This document shows positions 1-7,616 of a stretch of 55,576 nucleotides of DNA, piece by piece. The notes beneath the pieces were generated by a model that worked only from the letters and a program-made list of their open reading frames with translations, ran no database searches and was not told the DNA's origin. The position numbers were made by a program, and so were the translations under genes. How positions within the stretch are numbered: the first letter of the stretch is position 1; every line of letters starts with the position of its first letter. The stretch is from Bdellovibrionales bacterium (GTDB lineage Bacteria > Bdellovibrionota > UBA1018), in assembly GCA_016786465.1 (NCBI GenBank), contig JAEUWC010000022.1, positions 1 to 55,576 on the forward strand. The letters are read 5' to 3'.

Positions 1-2
1 GT

Positions 3-107
3 TTGCCGCTGATGGCGCTAGAAATCTACTTGATGGCGACTGTCCCGTCGCGCCATCGCCTGGGTGACGTGCTGGGCGACACCGAAGTGATTGAGATCAA
101 AGCTTAA
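3..107 (+). CDS. C-terminal end of a probable RDD-family membrane protein (partial)
   Basis: An open frame enters from the left edge and ends with TAA at 105-107, giving 34 residues. It begins with a hydrophobic stretch (LPLMALEIYLMATV) followed by RHRLGDVLGDTEVIE. RDD-family membrane proteins typically end with a helix followed by a basic residue, LGD, a short gap and a Thr-hydrophobic pattern, which fits here. Only the tail is visible, so the family call is tentative. The polA start lies 21 bases downstream. Confidence 0.45.
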   Translation: MPLMALEIYLMATVPSRHRLGDVLGDTEVIEIKA

Positions 108-120
108 GTCAGGTTAGAAC
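91..120 (+). promoter_or_regulatory. Putative polA promoter, no leader
   Basis: TTGAGA (91-96), an 18-base spacer and TAGAAC (115-120) lie only 8 bases before the polA ATG at 129. The -35 box overlaps the end of the upstream gene. No convincing Shine-Dalgarno lies in between, so a transcript starting about 7 bases after the -10 would be essentially leaderless. Confidence 0.45.
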
Positions 121-128
121 GGTCGCAT

Positions 129-2987
129 ATGAACCGTTCAGACGCGCTTGCGGATCCCGTTCAGACTTTGTTTCTGATCGATGTCAGTTCTTTCATTTTC
201 CGCGCCTACTACGCCATTCGTTCACTGACCAACGCCAAGAACGAACCGACCAACGCGATTTACGGGGTCGCCACGATGCTTGCGCGATTGGTGGAAGAAG
301 CGAAGCCCGAACACATCGCAGTCGTTTACGATTCCAAGGGGCCTTCATTTCGAAAAGAAATGTACGCCGACTACAAAGCCAACCGTTCGGCACCGCCTGA
401 TGATTTGGTTCCGCAATTTGAAAGAATCGATGAACTGATTCGTCTGATGGGATTTGCGTCTTATCGACAAACGGGCGTTGAAGCCGATGACCTGATTGCG
501 ACGTTGACGAAGCGTTGGGTCGATGAAGATCCCAAGCACCGTGTGGTCGTGGTCACAGGTGATAAAGACTTGATGCAGTTAGTGACCGATCGGGTTTCCG
601 TTTGGGACACGATGGCTCAGAAGTTCTACGACCCAAAAGACGTCGAAGAAAAATTTGGCGTCAGACCCGATCAGGTTCGGGATCTTTTGGCGCTGGTGGG
701 GGATTCTTCTGACAATATTCCCGGTGTCGAAGGGATTGGCCCTAAAGGAGCGGTCGATCTTTTGAAAGAATACGGAACGCTGGATGGAATTTTACAAGCG
801 GCGAAGGCCGAAAAAGTTCCAGGTAAGAAAGGTCAGAACCTTCGCGACGGCGAAAAAGACGCAAGACTTTCGGCGGATCTGGCTAGCCTAAAGACCGATT
901 GTGAAATTCAGCTGACCAAGCAAGCACTGGTGTATCGATTCGAACCATCGCCTGATCTGATGGCGTTTCTAAAGGAAATGGATTTTGGGACGTTGGTGAA
1001 GAAATGGTCGGCTCAGCCCGGAGCTTCGGGCAGCGGCCCGATCACGCCCGTCACATCAAAGTCTTCGGATTCGTTTGGTTCGGCGACGCAGTCGACGCTT
1101 GTCGGTTCGGCGAAAGCTTCGGACAAGGAAAATGAATCAGCCGAAGCTTTTGCGGCACACGCCCCGCCCGTGATTACCGGCGCAGTGTCCCCGGGTCAGT
1201 TTCACGCAGTTCAGGACGAAGCTGGCTTCAATCGGCTTTTGGAAAAACTGGATCGTTCGCCCGAATTTGGATTCGATCTTGAAACGACATCGCTGAACCC
1301 CCGCGAAGCGGGACTGGTTGGTGTTGCGATTTCGGTCGATTCAGAAACGGGTCATTATATCCCGGTTGGGCACCGGGGATTGATGGTCGGAAATCAGCTT
1401 CCGGAAAGTCTGGTTTTAGAAAAACTAAAGCCGATCTTGGAAAACCCAAGACACAAGAAAATTGGCCAGAATCTAAAGTACGATTTCAGTGTTCTGCTTT
1501 CCAAGGGCTTGAAGCCCGACGGAATCGGCGCCGACACCATGGTCGCAAGCTATGTCCTGGATCCCGAAGGGCGTCACAACCTGGAAAGGCTTTCGGCGTC
1601 TTATTTGGGCTATCAAGTTCTGACTTATGAAGAAGTCTGCGGAAAAGGAAAAGACCAGATCAGTTTTGCAGACATCCCCATTGATCGCGCGACTCGGTAT
1701 TCGGCCGAAGACGCCTGGATCGCGAAACGACTTTGGAATCACCTCAAGCCCCTGATTCAAAAAGAAGGGTTGATGGAAGTTTTTGCAAAAGTGGACCTTC
1801 CTTTGGTCGGTGTTTTGACCCGAATGGAAATGCAGGGGGTCTGTCTGGACGACGGTTACCTTCGGACTTTGTCGACGGAATTCGGTGGGGAACTGAAACA
1901 GATCGAAGAAAAGATTTCAAAGTACACTAACGGCCCGGTGAACTTGAATTCGCCCCGTCAGCTGGGAACTTTGCTTTTTGACCAACTGGGTTTGCCTCCG
2001 CAAGGAAAGACAAAAACGGGCTATTCGACCGACGCGTCGGTTCTGGAATCCTTGGCCCCTTTGCACGAAGTCCCAAGGCTTCTGCTGGAATACAGGGAAA
2101 TTTCAAAGCTGAAGGGAACCTATGTGGATCCGCTTCCGATGATGAAGGATTCACGAACCGGAAAAATCCATTCGTCTTTCCAGCAGACGGTTGCGGCAAC
2201 GGGGCGTCTTGCGTCTTCGGATCCGAATCTTCAAAACATCCCGATTCGGACCTTGCGTGGAAGAAAAATTCGAAAGGCATTTTTGCCAAGCCCGGGAAAT
2301 GTCTTGGTTTCGGCAGACTATAGCCAGATTGAACTTCGGCTGCTTGCTCATATGTCGGGTGATCGCGATTTGGTGGATTCCTTTAACCGAAACGAAGATG
2401 TGCACCGCCGCACCGCCAGCGAAATTTACGGGATCGCCCCTGACCAAGTGGATGATCAAAAGCGGGGGATCGCAAAAGCGATTAACTTTGGCTTGATGTA
2501 CGGAAAAACCCCATTTGGCTTAGCGGCTGAACTGGGAATTCCGCAAAAGGAAGCCAAGGAAATGATCGGAAAATATTTTGCCCGTTACAGCGGCGTGAAA
2601 CGTTTTTTGGATCGCTTGATTCAAGACGCAAAAGAAACCGGCGTTTCGCACACGCTTTTGGGACGCAGGCGGCTACTTCGCGACATCAACGCGAAAAACC
2701 CCATGCTTCGGAACATGGCGGAACGCATGGCCATGAATACGCCAATCCAAGGGACCGCAGCCGATCTGATCAAAATGGCGATGATCAGTTTGGATGAAAA
2801 GCTTTCTGAAAAAGGATTTCGGTCGAAGATGATTATCCAGGTTCATGACGAAATCGTCCTGGATTGCCCCAAAGATGAAGAAGAAGCGGCGAAAAAACTG
2901 GTCATCGAAACCATGGAAGGCGCTATGAACCTTTCGGTTCCTTTAAGTGTGAACGCCGCAAGCGGTCAGAACTGGATGGATCTTTAA
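129..2987 (+). CDS. polA: DNA polymerase I
   Basis: This 952-residue family-A DNA polymerase works in Okazaki fragment maturation and repair. It has three domains: an N-terminal 5' nuclease (about 1-300, starting FLIDVSSFIFRAYYA), a 3'-5' exonuclease (about 355-560) and the polymerase (about 580-952). Proofreading looks active: Exo I DLETTSL, Exo II GQNLKYDFS and Exo III YSAEDAW are intact. Polymerase motif A (SADYSQIELR), motif B (KAINFGLMYG) and motif C (QVHDEIVLD) are all present. A Ser/Ala/Thr-rich linker at about 295-350 joins the nuclease and exonuclease parts and makes the protein slightly longer than E. coli PolI. The start is chosen because the nuclease fold begins right after it. 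The gene is convergent with the next gene, with only 3 bases between stops. Confidence 0.97.
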   Translation: MNRSDALADPVQTLFLIDVSSFIFRAYYAIRSLTNAKNEPTNAIYGVATMLARLVEEAKPEHIAVVYDSKGPSFRKEMYADYKANRSAPPDDLVPQFERIDELIRLMGFASYRQTGVEADDLIATLTKRWVDEDPKHRVVVVTGDKDLMQLVTDRVSVWDTMAQKFYDPKDVEEKFGVRPDQVRDLLALVGDSSDNIPGVEGIGPKGAVDLLKEYGTLDGILQAAKAEKVPGKKGQNLRDGEKDARLSADLASLKTDCEIQLTKQALVYRFEPSPDLMAFLKEMDFGTLVKKWSAQPGASGSGPITPVTSKSSDSFGSATQSTLVGSAKASDKENESAEAFAAHAPPVITGAVSPGQFHAVQDEAGFNRLLEKLDRSPEFGFDLETTSLNPREAGLVGVAISVDSETGHYIPVGHRGLMVGNQLPESLVLEKLKPILENPRHKKIGQNLKYDFSVLLSKGLKPDGIGADTMVASYVLDPEGRHNLERLSASYLGYQVLTYEEVCGKGKDQISFADIPIDRATRYSAEDAWIAKRLWNHLKPLIQKEGLMEVFAKVDLPLVGVLTRMEMQGVCLDDGYLRTLSTEFGGELKQIEEKISKYTNGPVNLNSPRQLGTLLFDQLGLPPQGKTKTGYSTDASVLESLAPLHEVPRLLLEYREISKLKGTYVDPLPMMKDSRTGKIHSSFQQTVAATGRLASSDPNLQNIPIRTLRGRKIRKAFLPSPGNVLVSADYSQIELRLLAHMSGDRDLVDSFNRNEDVHRRTASEIYGIAPDQVDDQKRGIAKAINFGLMYGKTPFGLAAELGIPQKEAKEMIGKYFARYSGVKRFLDRLIQDAKETGVSHTLLGRRRLLRDINAKNPMLRNMAERMAMNTPIQGTAADLIKMAMISLDEKLSEKGFRSKMIIQVHDEIVLDCPKDEEEAAKKLVIETMEGAMNLSVPLSVNAASGQNWMDL

Positions 2988-2990
2988 AGG

Positions 2991-3524
2991 CTAAATCGCT
3001 CCTAATGTCCTAAGCCCCATTCGTCTTAATGAATCGGCGCGGAATTTTAGCCAAGGGATCTGCGCGACGGATTCAGCTTGTTTTGAAAGGTCGCTGGGAA
3101 GTTCTAGGCTTCGAATCCACTGGCTTGCCGCATCGGTAGCATCTTCGATCAGCTTCATGGATCGATCGTGCAAGGGGTTTCCGCCCAGTTGACTGCTTCG
3201 AATGATCCGGGCCTGAAGGTCAATCGGCCCTTCAATGAAAGCGCGATAGTAAGGATAGGACCAAAGGTGAAATTCAAAGACAGCGGGAAGATTGATGTCG
3301 CGAACCGCATTTTCAATTTCCGCGTAAGCTGACGGGCCTGGGTCAACTTTTTCTTCAAAGAAGTCTTTCCATTTCAGAACCAGGTTCGGATCGCTTTCGG
3401 GCTGGCGGTCTCCGGCCTTTTCCAAAAGCTCGATCAAGGCTTCTTCGCCAAAAAGGGCGGCAAGCCTTTGCAGGGTCTGAGCATGGGCAACCATGACGTG
3501 GATTAAAAAATCAACCAGACGCAT
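2991..3524 (-). CDS. Uncharacterised helical protein, last gene of the nrdR-nusB run
   Basis: I do not recognise this 177-residue protein. It reads as soluble and mostly helical, with no signal peptide or membrane segment. It begins MRLVDFLIHVMVAHAQTL and has a Trp/Tyr-rich middle (HLWSYPYYRAF). The frame is open further upstream to 3734, but that extension would overlap the preceding gene by about 190 bases and reads as random sequence. The ATG at 3524 sits 20 bases past the previous stop, with AGGA-like sequence close before it. It is probably co-transcribed with the three unknown genes upstream. Function unknown. Confidence 0.6.
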   Translation of the reverse strand: MRLVDFLIHVMVAHAQTLQRLAALFGEEALIELLEKAGDRQPESDPNLVLKWKDFFEEKVDPGPSAYAEIENAVRDINLPAVFEFHLWSYPYYRAFIEGPIDLQARIIRSSQLGGNPLHDRSMKLIEDATDAASQWIRSLELPSDLSKQAESVAQIPWLKFRADSLRRMGLRTLGAI

Positions 3525-3543
3525 ATCCTGATTCTGATCCAGT

Positions 3544-4221
3544 TCAGTTTTTTCGAGAAGTGAAAAGAAGACGCCAATAGGTCGCTTCGGTCTTTGGCGA
3601 TGCACCAGGCAAAGAATCGACCCGAAAGTCAGGGGTTCGAAACTTTGGCTTGAGCAAAATGTACCAGCGACCTTTCCAGATGGCTTCGTCGCCTTCGCTC
3701 TGGGGCGTAGTATCCTGTTCGCGCCCTTCAGCAAAAAGGATCAATCCGTTGGGCTTTAGGGCGCTGCCCAGTCCCGATTGAAAATCTGCCAGTTGCCTGA
3801 CGTCCACGCAGACATCCAAAGACCAGAAGTTCCAGCCCTGTTGTGCTCCTTCAGCGGCCAAAGTCATTTCCCAGGACCGATCAAAGCGTTCCAGCTTTTC
3901 TTTGGGGATGAAGTTATAAAGACCCTCGGGAATCAGTCGCGTTCTTTTTTTGGGTGTTTCTTTTGCGTCCAAAAGTTCTTTTAACGAACTTCCAAACTTG
4001 GATGTATTTCGGAAAAGGTCGATTCGCGCTTCAAGTGCGGCGATTTGTGCGGCTTCTTCTCTTTTTCCTCGGGCTAGAGATTCCGATTTTTTTGCGTGAA
4101 GGCTGTCCAACAAATCGCGAAGAACGCCTAAACGAAGAAGCGTCTTCTCTTCAAGCTCTTCGAAGTCTTTCCAAAGAAGCTCCGCTTGCTCTAAAAGTTG
4201 TTCGACTGAAAATGATTCCAT
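3544..4221 (-). CDS. Uncharacterised protein with N-terminal coiled coil
   Basis: This 225-residue protein is not recognised. Residues 1-75 are Leu/Glu/Lys-rich with a heptad-like pattern (QAELLWKDFEELEEKTL), consistent with a coiled coil. The rest is a globular region with Trp and Phe clusters (GWNFWSLDVCVDV, KGRWYILLKP). There is no signal peptide, so it is probably cytoplasmic. It lies 8 bases after the upstream unknown gene and 19 bases before the next, which supports a single transcript with nrdR and nusB. It could be a lineage-specific protein; no function can be assigned from sequence alone. Confidence 0.65.
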   Translation of the reverse strand: MESFSVEQLLEQAELLWKDFEELEEKTLLRLGVLRDLLDSLHAKKSESLARGKREEAAQIAALEARIDLFRNTSKFGSSLKELLDAKETPKKRTRLIPEGLYNFIPKEKLERFDRSWEMTLAAEGAQQGWNFWSLDVCVDVRQLADFQSGLGSALKPNGLILFAEGREQDTTPQSEGDEAIWKGRWYILLKPKFRTPDFRVDSLPGASPKTEATYWRLLFTSRKN

Positions 4222-4229
4222 CCCATGAC

Positions 4230-4709
4230 CTAATCGGTTTTCTTGATGATGGATCCGGGACGTCCTGAATTCAAGGTTCTTGGCGTTGCAGTCGTAAATG
4301 GTCGTGCCACAGGGCGCGCGCGCGAAGGTGCCTGTGCTTTTCTGGACAATTGCAAAAGTGCGTCGACGACTTCGGGGTTATTCAAGGCTTTTTGGTAGGT
4401 CGGCTGGCGTGAAGTCGCGCGCGGGGCAAAATGGGTCTGCGCCGGCGCAGTCACTTTCGGCTGCGTTCGCACCTGGGCATCGCGCCTTTTCTTTTCTTCG
4501 ATCAGCGCTTTCGCAAGCTCAGCGCGTTTTTGATCTTCGCGTGCCGCCGTAAGTTTTTCAGCGGTCAACGGTTCCAGGTGTCCCAAAACGGTCAGTTTTT
4601 CTGTCGCCGACATGTTCTGCCCGGGGACAAACGGTTCGAATTGCTGCGATGGAGTAATGATCTCCTGAGCCATGTTTCGAAGTACGGAAGCTTCTAGGCG
4701 GTGATCCAA
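4230..4709 (-). CDS. Uncharacterised Ala/Arg/Pro-rich protein
   Basis: This 159-residue basic protein is not recognised. It has a short helical section (TAEKLTAAREDQKRAELAKALIEEKK is mostly charged and Ala-rich; key run at about 49-75) followed by a low-complexity Pro/Thr/Arg tail that looks disordered. The start shown is TTG at 4709, overlapping the end of the upstream gene by 16 bases. It is favoured because AGGGGG lies 7-8 bases before it. The alternative ATG at 4673 (MAQEIITPSQ) has no Shine-Dalgarno. There is no signal peptide. The operon context (nrdR-nusB downstream genes) gives no clear functional hint. Confidence 0.55.
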   Translation of the reverse strand: MDHRLEASVLRNMAQEIITPSQQFEPFVPGQNMSATEKLTVLGHLEPLTAEKLTAAREDQKRAELAKALIEEKKRRDAQVRTQPKVTAPAQTHFAPRATSRQPTYQKALNNPEVVDALLQLSRKAQAPSRARPVARPFTTATPRTLNSGRPGSIIKKTD

Positions 4710-5266
4710 AGTTTCCCCCCTGTGGTGGAAAGTTTCTTTTCCAAGGTCTTCGGTTCTTGCATCAGAAAATCAGAAGCGGAAATTGCAGCTTTCTTCCAGA
4801 CTCCGCCCTTTGCCATTCCCGTCATGGTTTTCTGAATGGCTTGAAGACCGCTTTCTGGAAATTCAAATTTCAAAAGCGCGCGCTTTGCGGGGTCGCGTTC
4901 AATTGGAAGCACGCCACCGCCAATCAAAACCACCGGATAAACTTGATCCTTGCGAAGGGTTCGGGTCATAGGAATCAAACAGGCTTCACCGGCTTTTCCC
5001 GTCACGATGCCGGAACGGATTGCCCGGGTCACCGCGTGATCAAACATTTGATCGAGCCACCCCGAAATCCCCTGCGGCGGACGTTCATTTTCAAAAAGCG
5101 CAACGAAAAGACCTTGGACTTCTCCTGAAAGCAGCGCTTGAAGTGCAACCGGTGGAAGAAGTGGGTGGGCCTGATACGCAGGGTTCCATCGATCATGAAT
5201 GACGCGGACCTGGTCTAGCGGAAAGGGTGATCGAGATTGATGTGAAGATTGAAACTGTTCCAACAA
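4694..5266 (-). CDS. Uncharacterised protein downstream of nusB
   Basis: This 190-residue protein has no family I can name with confidence. A central segment (QVYPVVLIGGGVLPIERD) and a later EFPESGLQAI stretch suggest an alpha/beta fold. There is no signal peptide or membrane helix. The start is TTG at 5266, or the directly following TTG at 5263, with AGGGGG 4-7 bases upstream; no ATG fits. The next gene in the operon uses the same combination (AGGGGG then TTG). It lies 42 bases downstream of nusB on the same strand. Confidence 0.6.
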   Translation of the reverse strand: MLEQFQSSHQSRSPFPLDQVRVIHDRWNPAYQAHPLLPPVALQALLSGEVQGLFVALFENERPPQGISGWLDQMFDHAVTRAIRSGIVTGKAGEACLIPMTRTLRKDQVYPVVLIGGGVLPIERDPAKRALLKFEFPESGLQAIQKTMTGMAKGGVWKKAAISASDFLMQEPKTLEKKLSTTGGKLWITA

Positions 5267-5308
5267 CTGGCCCCCTTTTTCTAGGGTAGCCTAGTTTTTT
5301 AAGTCAGC

Positions 5309-5749
5309 CTATTTTTTATCAACAGGCAGCGCATCCAGAAGGCCGTTCACAAACTGCGGGGCTTCCTTTTCGCCAAACTTCTTGGCCAGTTCGACGGCTT
5401 CGTCAATGGTCACCGCTTTAGGGATGTCAGGAAAGTGACGCATTTCTAGGGCGGCTAACCGTAGAATGCAGCGGTCAATCGCTGCCATTCTTGAAACTTT
5501 CCAATTTGAAGAATGTTCGTCCAGCCAAGCGTCCAGTGCGGCTTGTTCGCGAAGGCTTCCCGCAACCAGTTCTGCGGCAAATTCTCGCGCTTCAGTTGAA
5601 ACTTGAAAGTGATCAAAATGACCGCGGATCACCCGGGCTAGTTCTGCGGCATCCGCGGGTCTTGGCACGGTCGCATTTTCAAACGAATACAAAATCTGAA
5701 GCGCGATTTCGCGGGCGCGATGGCGTTGTGAAGTCTTAGGCGAGCTCAT
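5309..5749 (-). CDS. nusB: Transcription antitermination protein NusB
   Basis: This 146-residue protein matches the NusB family in length and sequence: RHRAREIALQILYSFE at the N-terminus, AAIDRCILRLAALEM in the middle and KAVTIDEAVELAKKFG followed by FVNGLLDAL at the C-terminus. NusB binds boxA RNA with S10 (NusE) and supports antitermination of rRNA operons. Its ATG overlaps the stop of nrdR (ATGA), so the two are translationally coupled. In related bacteria riboflavin genes often sit between nrdR and nusB; here there are none. Confidence 0.95.
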   Translation of the reverse strand: MSSPKTSQRHRAREIALQILYSFENATVPRPADAAELARVIRGHFDHFQVSTEAREFAAELVAGSLREQAALDAWLDEHSSNWKVSRMAAIDRCILRLAALEMRHFPDIPKAVTIDEAVELAKKFGEKEAPQFVNGLLDALPVDKK

Positions 5750-6294
5750 GCGTTGGGCGTCTTTCCGTTTGGGCCATTTGGGCCACTTGGGCCATTCGGA
5801 CTTTCTTCAGCGAAAGAAAAAAGCGGAGTCTCTGGGGCTTCTTCGCCAATGGGTTGAACTTGAAGTTCTGCGACAAATTCTTCCACATCATGAAACTCGC
5901 GGTACACCGAAGAAAAGCGGATGTAGGCGACCTTGTCCATGCGGTGAAGTTCGGCCATGACCATTTGACCAATGGTTTTGGATGGAACTTCTTTTAGTCC
6001 GTAGCTTTGAATTCTTTTTTCGATCTTTGCCACGCATTCTTCCATGCGTTGTGCCGTGACCGGGCGCTTTTGGCAGGACTTGCGCACACCATCCATGACT
6101 TTTTCGCGGTCGTAATTTTCGCGGCGGCCATCTTTTTTGATCACCATGGGCATCACTTCTTCGACCCGTTCGTAGGTCGTGAAGCGGCCTTCACACTTGG
6201 GGCATTCGCGACGACGGCGAGTGATATCGCCGGTCTGATTCATTCGTGAATCGATGACCTTCGTATCTAGGGTAGAGCAATAGGGGCAGCGCAT
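5746..6294 (-). CDS. nrdR: Ribonucleotide reductase repressor NrdR
   Basis: This 182-residue protein represses ribonucleotide reductase genes in response to ATP/dATP. The zinc ribbon has Cys3, Cys6, Cys31 and Cys34 (MRCPYC, ECPKC). An ATP-cone follows at about 46-136 (VIKKDGRRENYDREKV to RFSSVYREF). The start at 6294 is set by MRCPYC, the invariant NrdR N-terminus; the open frame extends 96 bases further but without homology. The C-terminal tail is longer than usual and ends in a Gly-Pro-Asn/Ser repeat encoded by a 9-bp tandem repeat (5767-5796). The stop overlaps the nusB start. Confidence 0.95.
   Translation of the reverse strand: MRCPYCSTLDTKVIDSRMNQTGDITRRRRECPKCEGRFTTYERVEEVMPMVIKKDGRRENYDREKVMDGVRKSCQKRPVTAQRMEECVAKIEKRIQSYGLKEVPSKTIGQMVMAELHRMDKVAYIRFSSVYREFHDVEEFVAELQVQPIGEEAPETPLFSFAEESPNGPSGPNGPNGKTPNA
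5767..5796. repeat. 9-bp tandem repeat in the 3' end of nrdR
   Basis: Three near-identical copies of a 9-base unit (TTTGGGCCA, TTTGGGCCA, CTTGGGCCA on the plus strand) run in tandem. The unit is a multiple of three and encodes Gly-Pro-Asn/Ser triplets in the NrdR tail, so copy-number change would keep the reading frame. Confidence 0.8.
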
Positions 6295-6302
6295 GGCCCA
6301 TC

Positions 6303-6331
6303 GGTATAGCCTAGGATGGAACAGGGCACAA
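6303..6331 (-). promoter_or_regulatory. Putative nrdR promoter
   Basis: On the minus strand TTGTGC (6331-6326), 17 bases, then TATACC (6308-6303) lie 8 bases before the nrdR ATG at 6294. No Shine-Dalgarno is visible. The spacing matches other gene starts in this window. The match to consensus is moderate. Confidence 0.35.
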
Positions 6332-6340
6332 ACTAAAGAA

Positions 6341-6369
6341 TTGACACAGTGCGTCTTTTTCGTTACGTT
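6341..6369 (+). promoter_or_regulatory. Putative promoter of the porin gene
   Basis: A perfect TTGACA -35 box (6341-6346) is followed by a 17-base spacer and TACGTT (6364-6369). The ATG at 6378 is only 8 bases beyond, and no Shine-Dalgarno lies between, so the transcript would start at or next to the ATG. This is the best -35 match seen in the window. Confidence 0.55.
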
Positions 6370-6377
6370 CGGTCTCC

Positions 6378-7616
6378 ATGTCAGAACCAAAACAGGGCCT
6401 AACTGGGTTTAAAAGATCATTAATTTCAGCTACTTGTGTTCTGATGCTCTTGGCGGCAGGCAGCGCGTTCGCTCAAGGGGTCTCGGAAGCCGAAGCGCCT
6501 GAAGCGGCTGAAGAAGAAGAATCTCCAAAAAAGCTCAAACCGGTTCTTTACTATTTGATCGACGGGACTCGGAACTTCAGCGGCGGTATTGCTCAAGGCA
6601 ATACCTTCATGGGCGCTTTAGTGACAGGGGCTGACTTTGACCTGGGTCAGATTTTTTCAAAAAGCCAAGGCCTTCAGAACGTTCATTTTTACATCGATAC
6701 TTTCGGGGCCTTTGGGCGCCCTTCATCAGGAAAGACCGGCGACGTGCAACTGGCACTGAACACTTGGTCGCCTGAAACTTTTCGCCTGTATCAAATGTGG
6801 GTCGACAAAGAATGGCAGCTGAAAAACGGAACCAAGTTCAGCCTTCGGGTGGGTTCGCAGGACATCAACTGGGAATTTCAGCTGACCGATTCGTCCTACT
6901 TTTTGACCAACAGTTCGTTTGGTCTTAGCCCAGAATTCATGCTGGCCGGACCGGTGGGCCCTTCGACTTTTCCTTACACTTCATTGGGGGCTCGCGCGGC
7001 CTGGACCTTTAGCGAAAGTTTCAAGGTCATGGCAGGAGCGTTTGACGGCGTTCCGGCAGATCCAAACAACATCGATCGCTTCAATTGGGACATCGGTGGA
7101 GATGATGGCGTGATGGGAATTGCCGAAGCTTCGTTGTCTGGGAAAATTCGCGGGATGTCAGGCAAGGCTTCTGTCGGCGCCTGGGGTTACTCGGGTGTGG
7201 GCGGTGCCGGGGCTTATGTTTTGTTAGAGCAACGCATTTATGAACCTCGTCGCGGTGGGGTTCGTGGATTGACCGCATTTGCCCGACTGGGTTCGATTTT
7301 GAAAGAAGACAACACCTTGGTGGATCGTTCGATTGCAGCTGGATTGACCTATACAGGTATCTTGGCGGGCCGTCCGGAAGACAAGTTGGCTTTCGGCGTA
7401 GCAGCTGCTCGCGCAGGTGCTGCAACGATTTTAAAGGCTGAAGAAGAATTGAAAACGATCACGTCTTTTGAAACTGCGTGGGAACTGGCGTATCGCGCTC
7501 AGATTCGCCCGAATGTTTTTGTGATGCCGGACTTCCAGTACATTCGTTCACCGTCGTTTCAGACGGATGTGGCAGATGCGGTTACGGGCGGCGTACGCTT
7601 AGAAGTGAATCTGTAA
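6378..7616 (+). CDS. OprB-like outer membrane porin
   Basis: This 412-residue protein carries a Sec signal peptide (basic KR at 12-13, hydrophobic SATCVLMLLAAG, then SAFAQG). After an acidic spacer the mature part resembles carbohydrate-selective porins of the OprB family: GNTFMGALVTGADFDL, LRVGSQDINWEFQLTDSSYF and TFPYTSLGARAAW, with alternating aromatic beta strands and an end in ...VRLEVNL. It would form an outer-membrane beta-barrel for small solutes, possibly sugars. The start has no Shine-Dalgarno but a strong promoter right in front. It stops directly against the convergent aminotransferase-like gene. Substrate is not predictable. Confidence 0.72.
   Translation: MSEPKQGLTGFKRSLISATCVLMLLAAGSAFAQGVSEAEAPEAAEEEESPKKLKPVLYYLIDGTRNFSGGIAQGNTFMGALVTGADFDLGQIFSKSQGLQNVHFYIDTFGAFGRPSSGKTGDVQLALNTWSPETFRLYQMWVDKEWQLKNGTKFSLRVGSQDINWEFQLTDSSYFLTNSSFGLSPEFMLAGPVGPSTFPYTSLGARAAWTFSESFKVMAGAFDGVPADPNNIDRFNWDIGGDDGVMGIAEASLSGKIRGMSGKASVGAWGYSGVGGAGAYVLLEQRIYEPRRGGVRGLTAFARLGSILKEDNTLVDRSIAAGLTYTGILAGRPEDKLAFGVAAARAGAATILKAEEELKTITSFETAWELAYRAQIRPNVFVMPDFQYIRSPSFQTDVADAVTGGVRLEVNL

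Noticed and set aside
3525-3734. Longer form of the gene at 2991, starting at 3734
   Set aside because: It would overlap the upstream gene by about 190 bases and the extra residues read like shadow sequence.
5281-5294. CTAGGGTAGCCTAG hairpin followed by six T on the plus strand
   Set aside because: The genes here run on the minus strand and no plus-strand gene ends nearby; on the minus strand the stem is followed by A, not T. It is too short to call a terminator.
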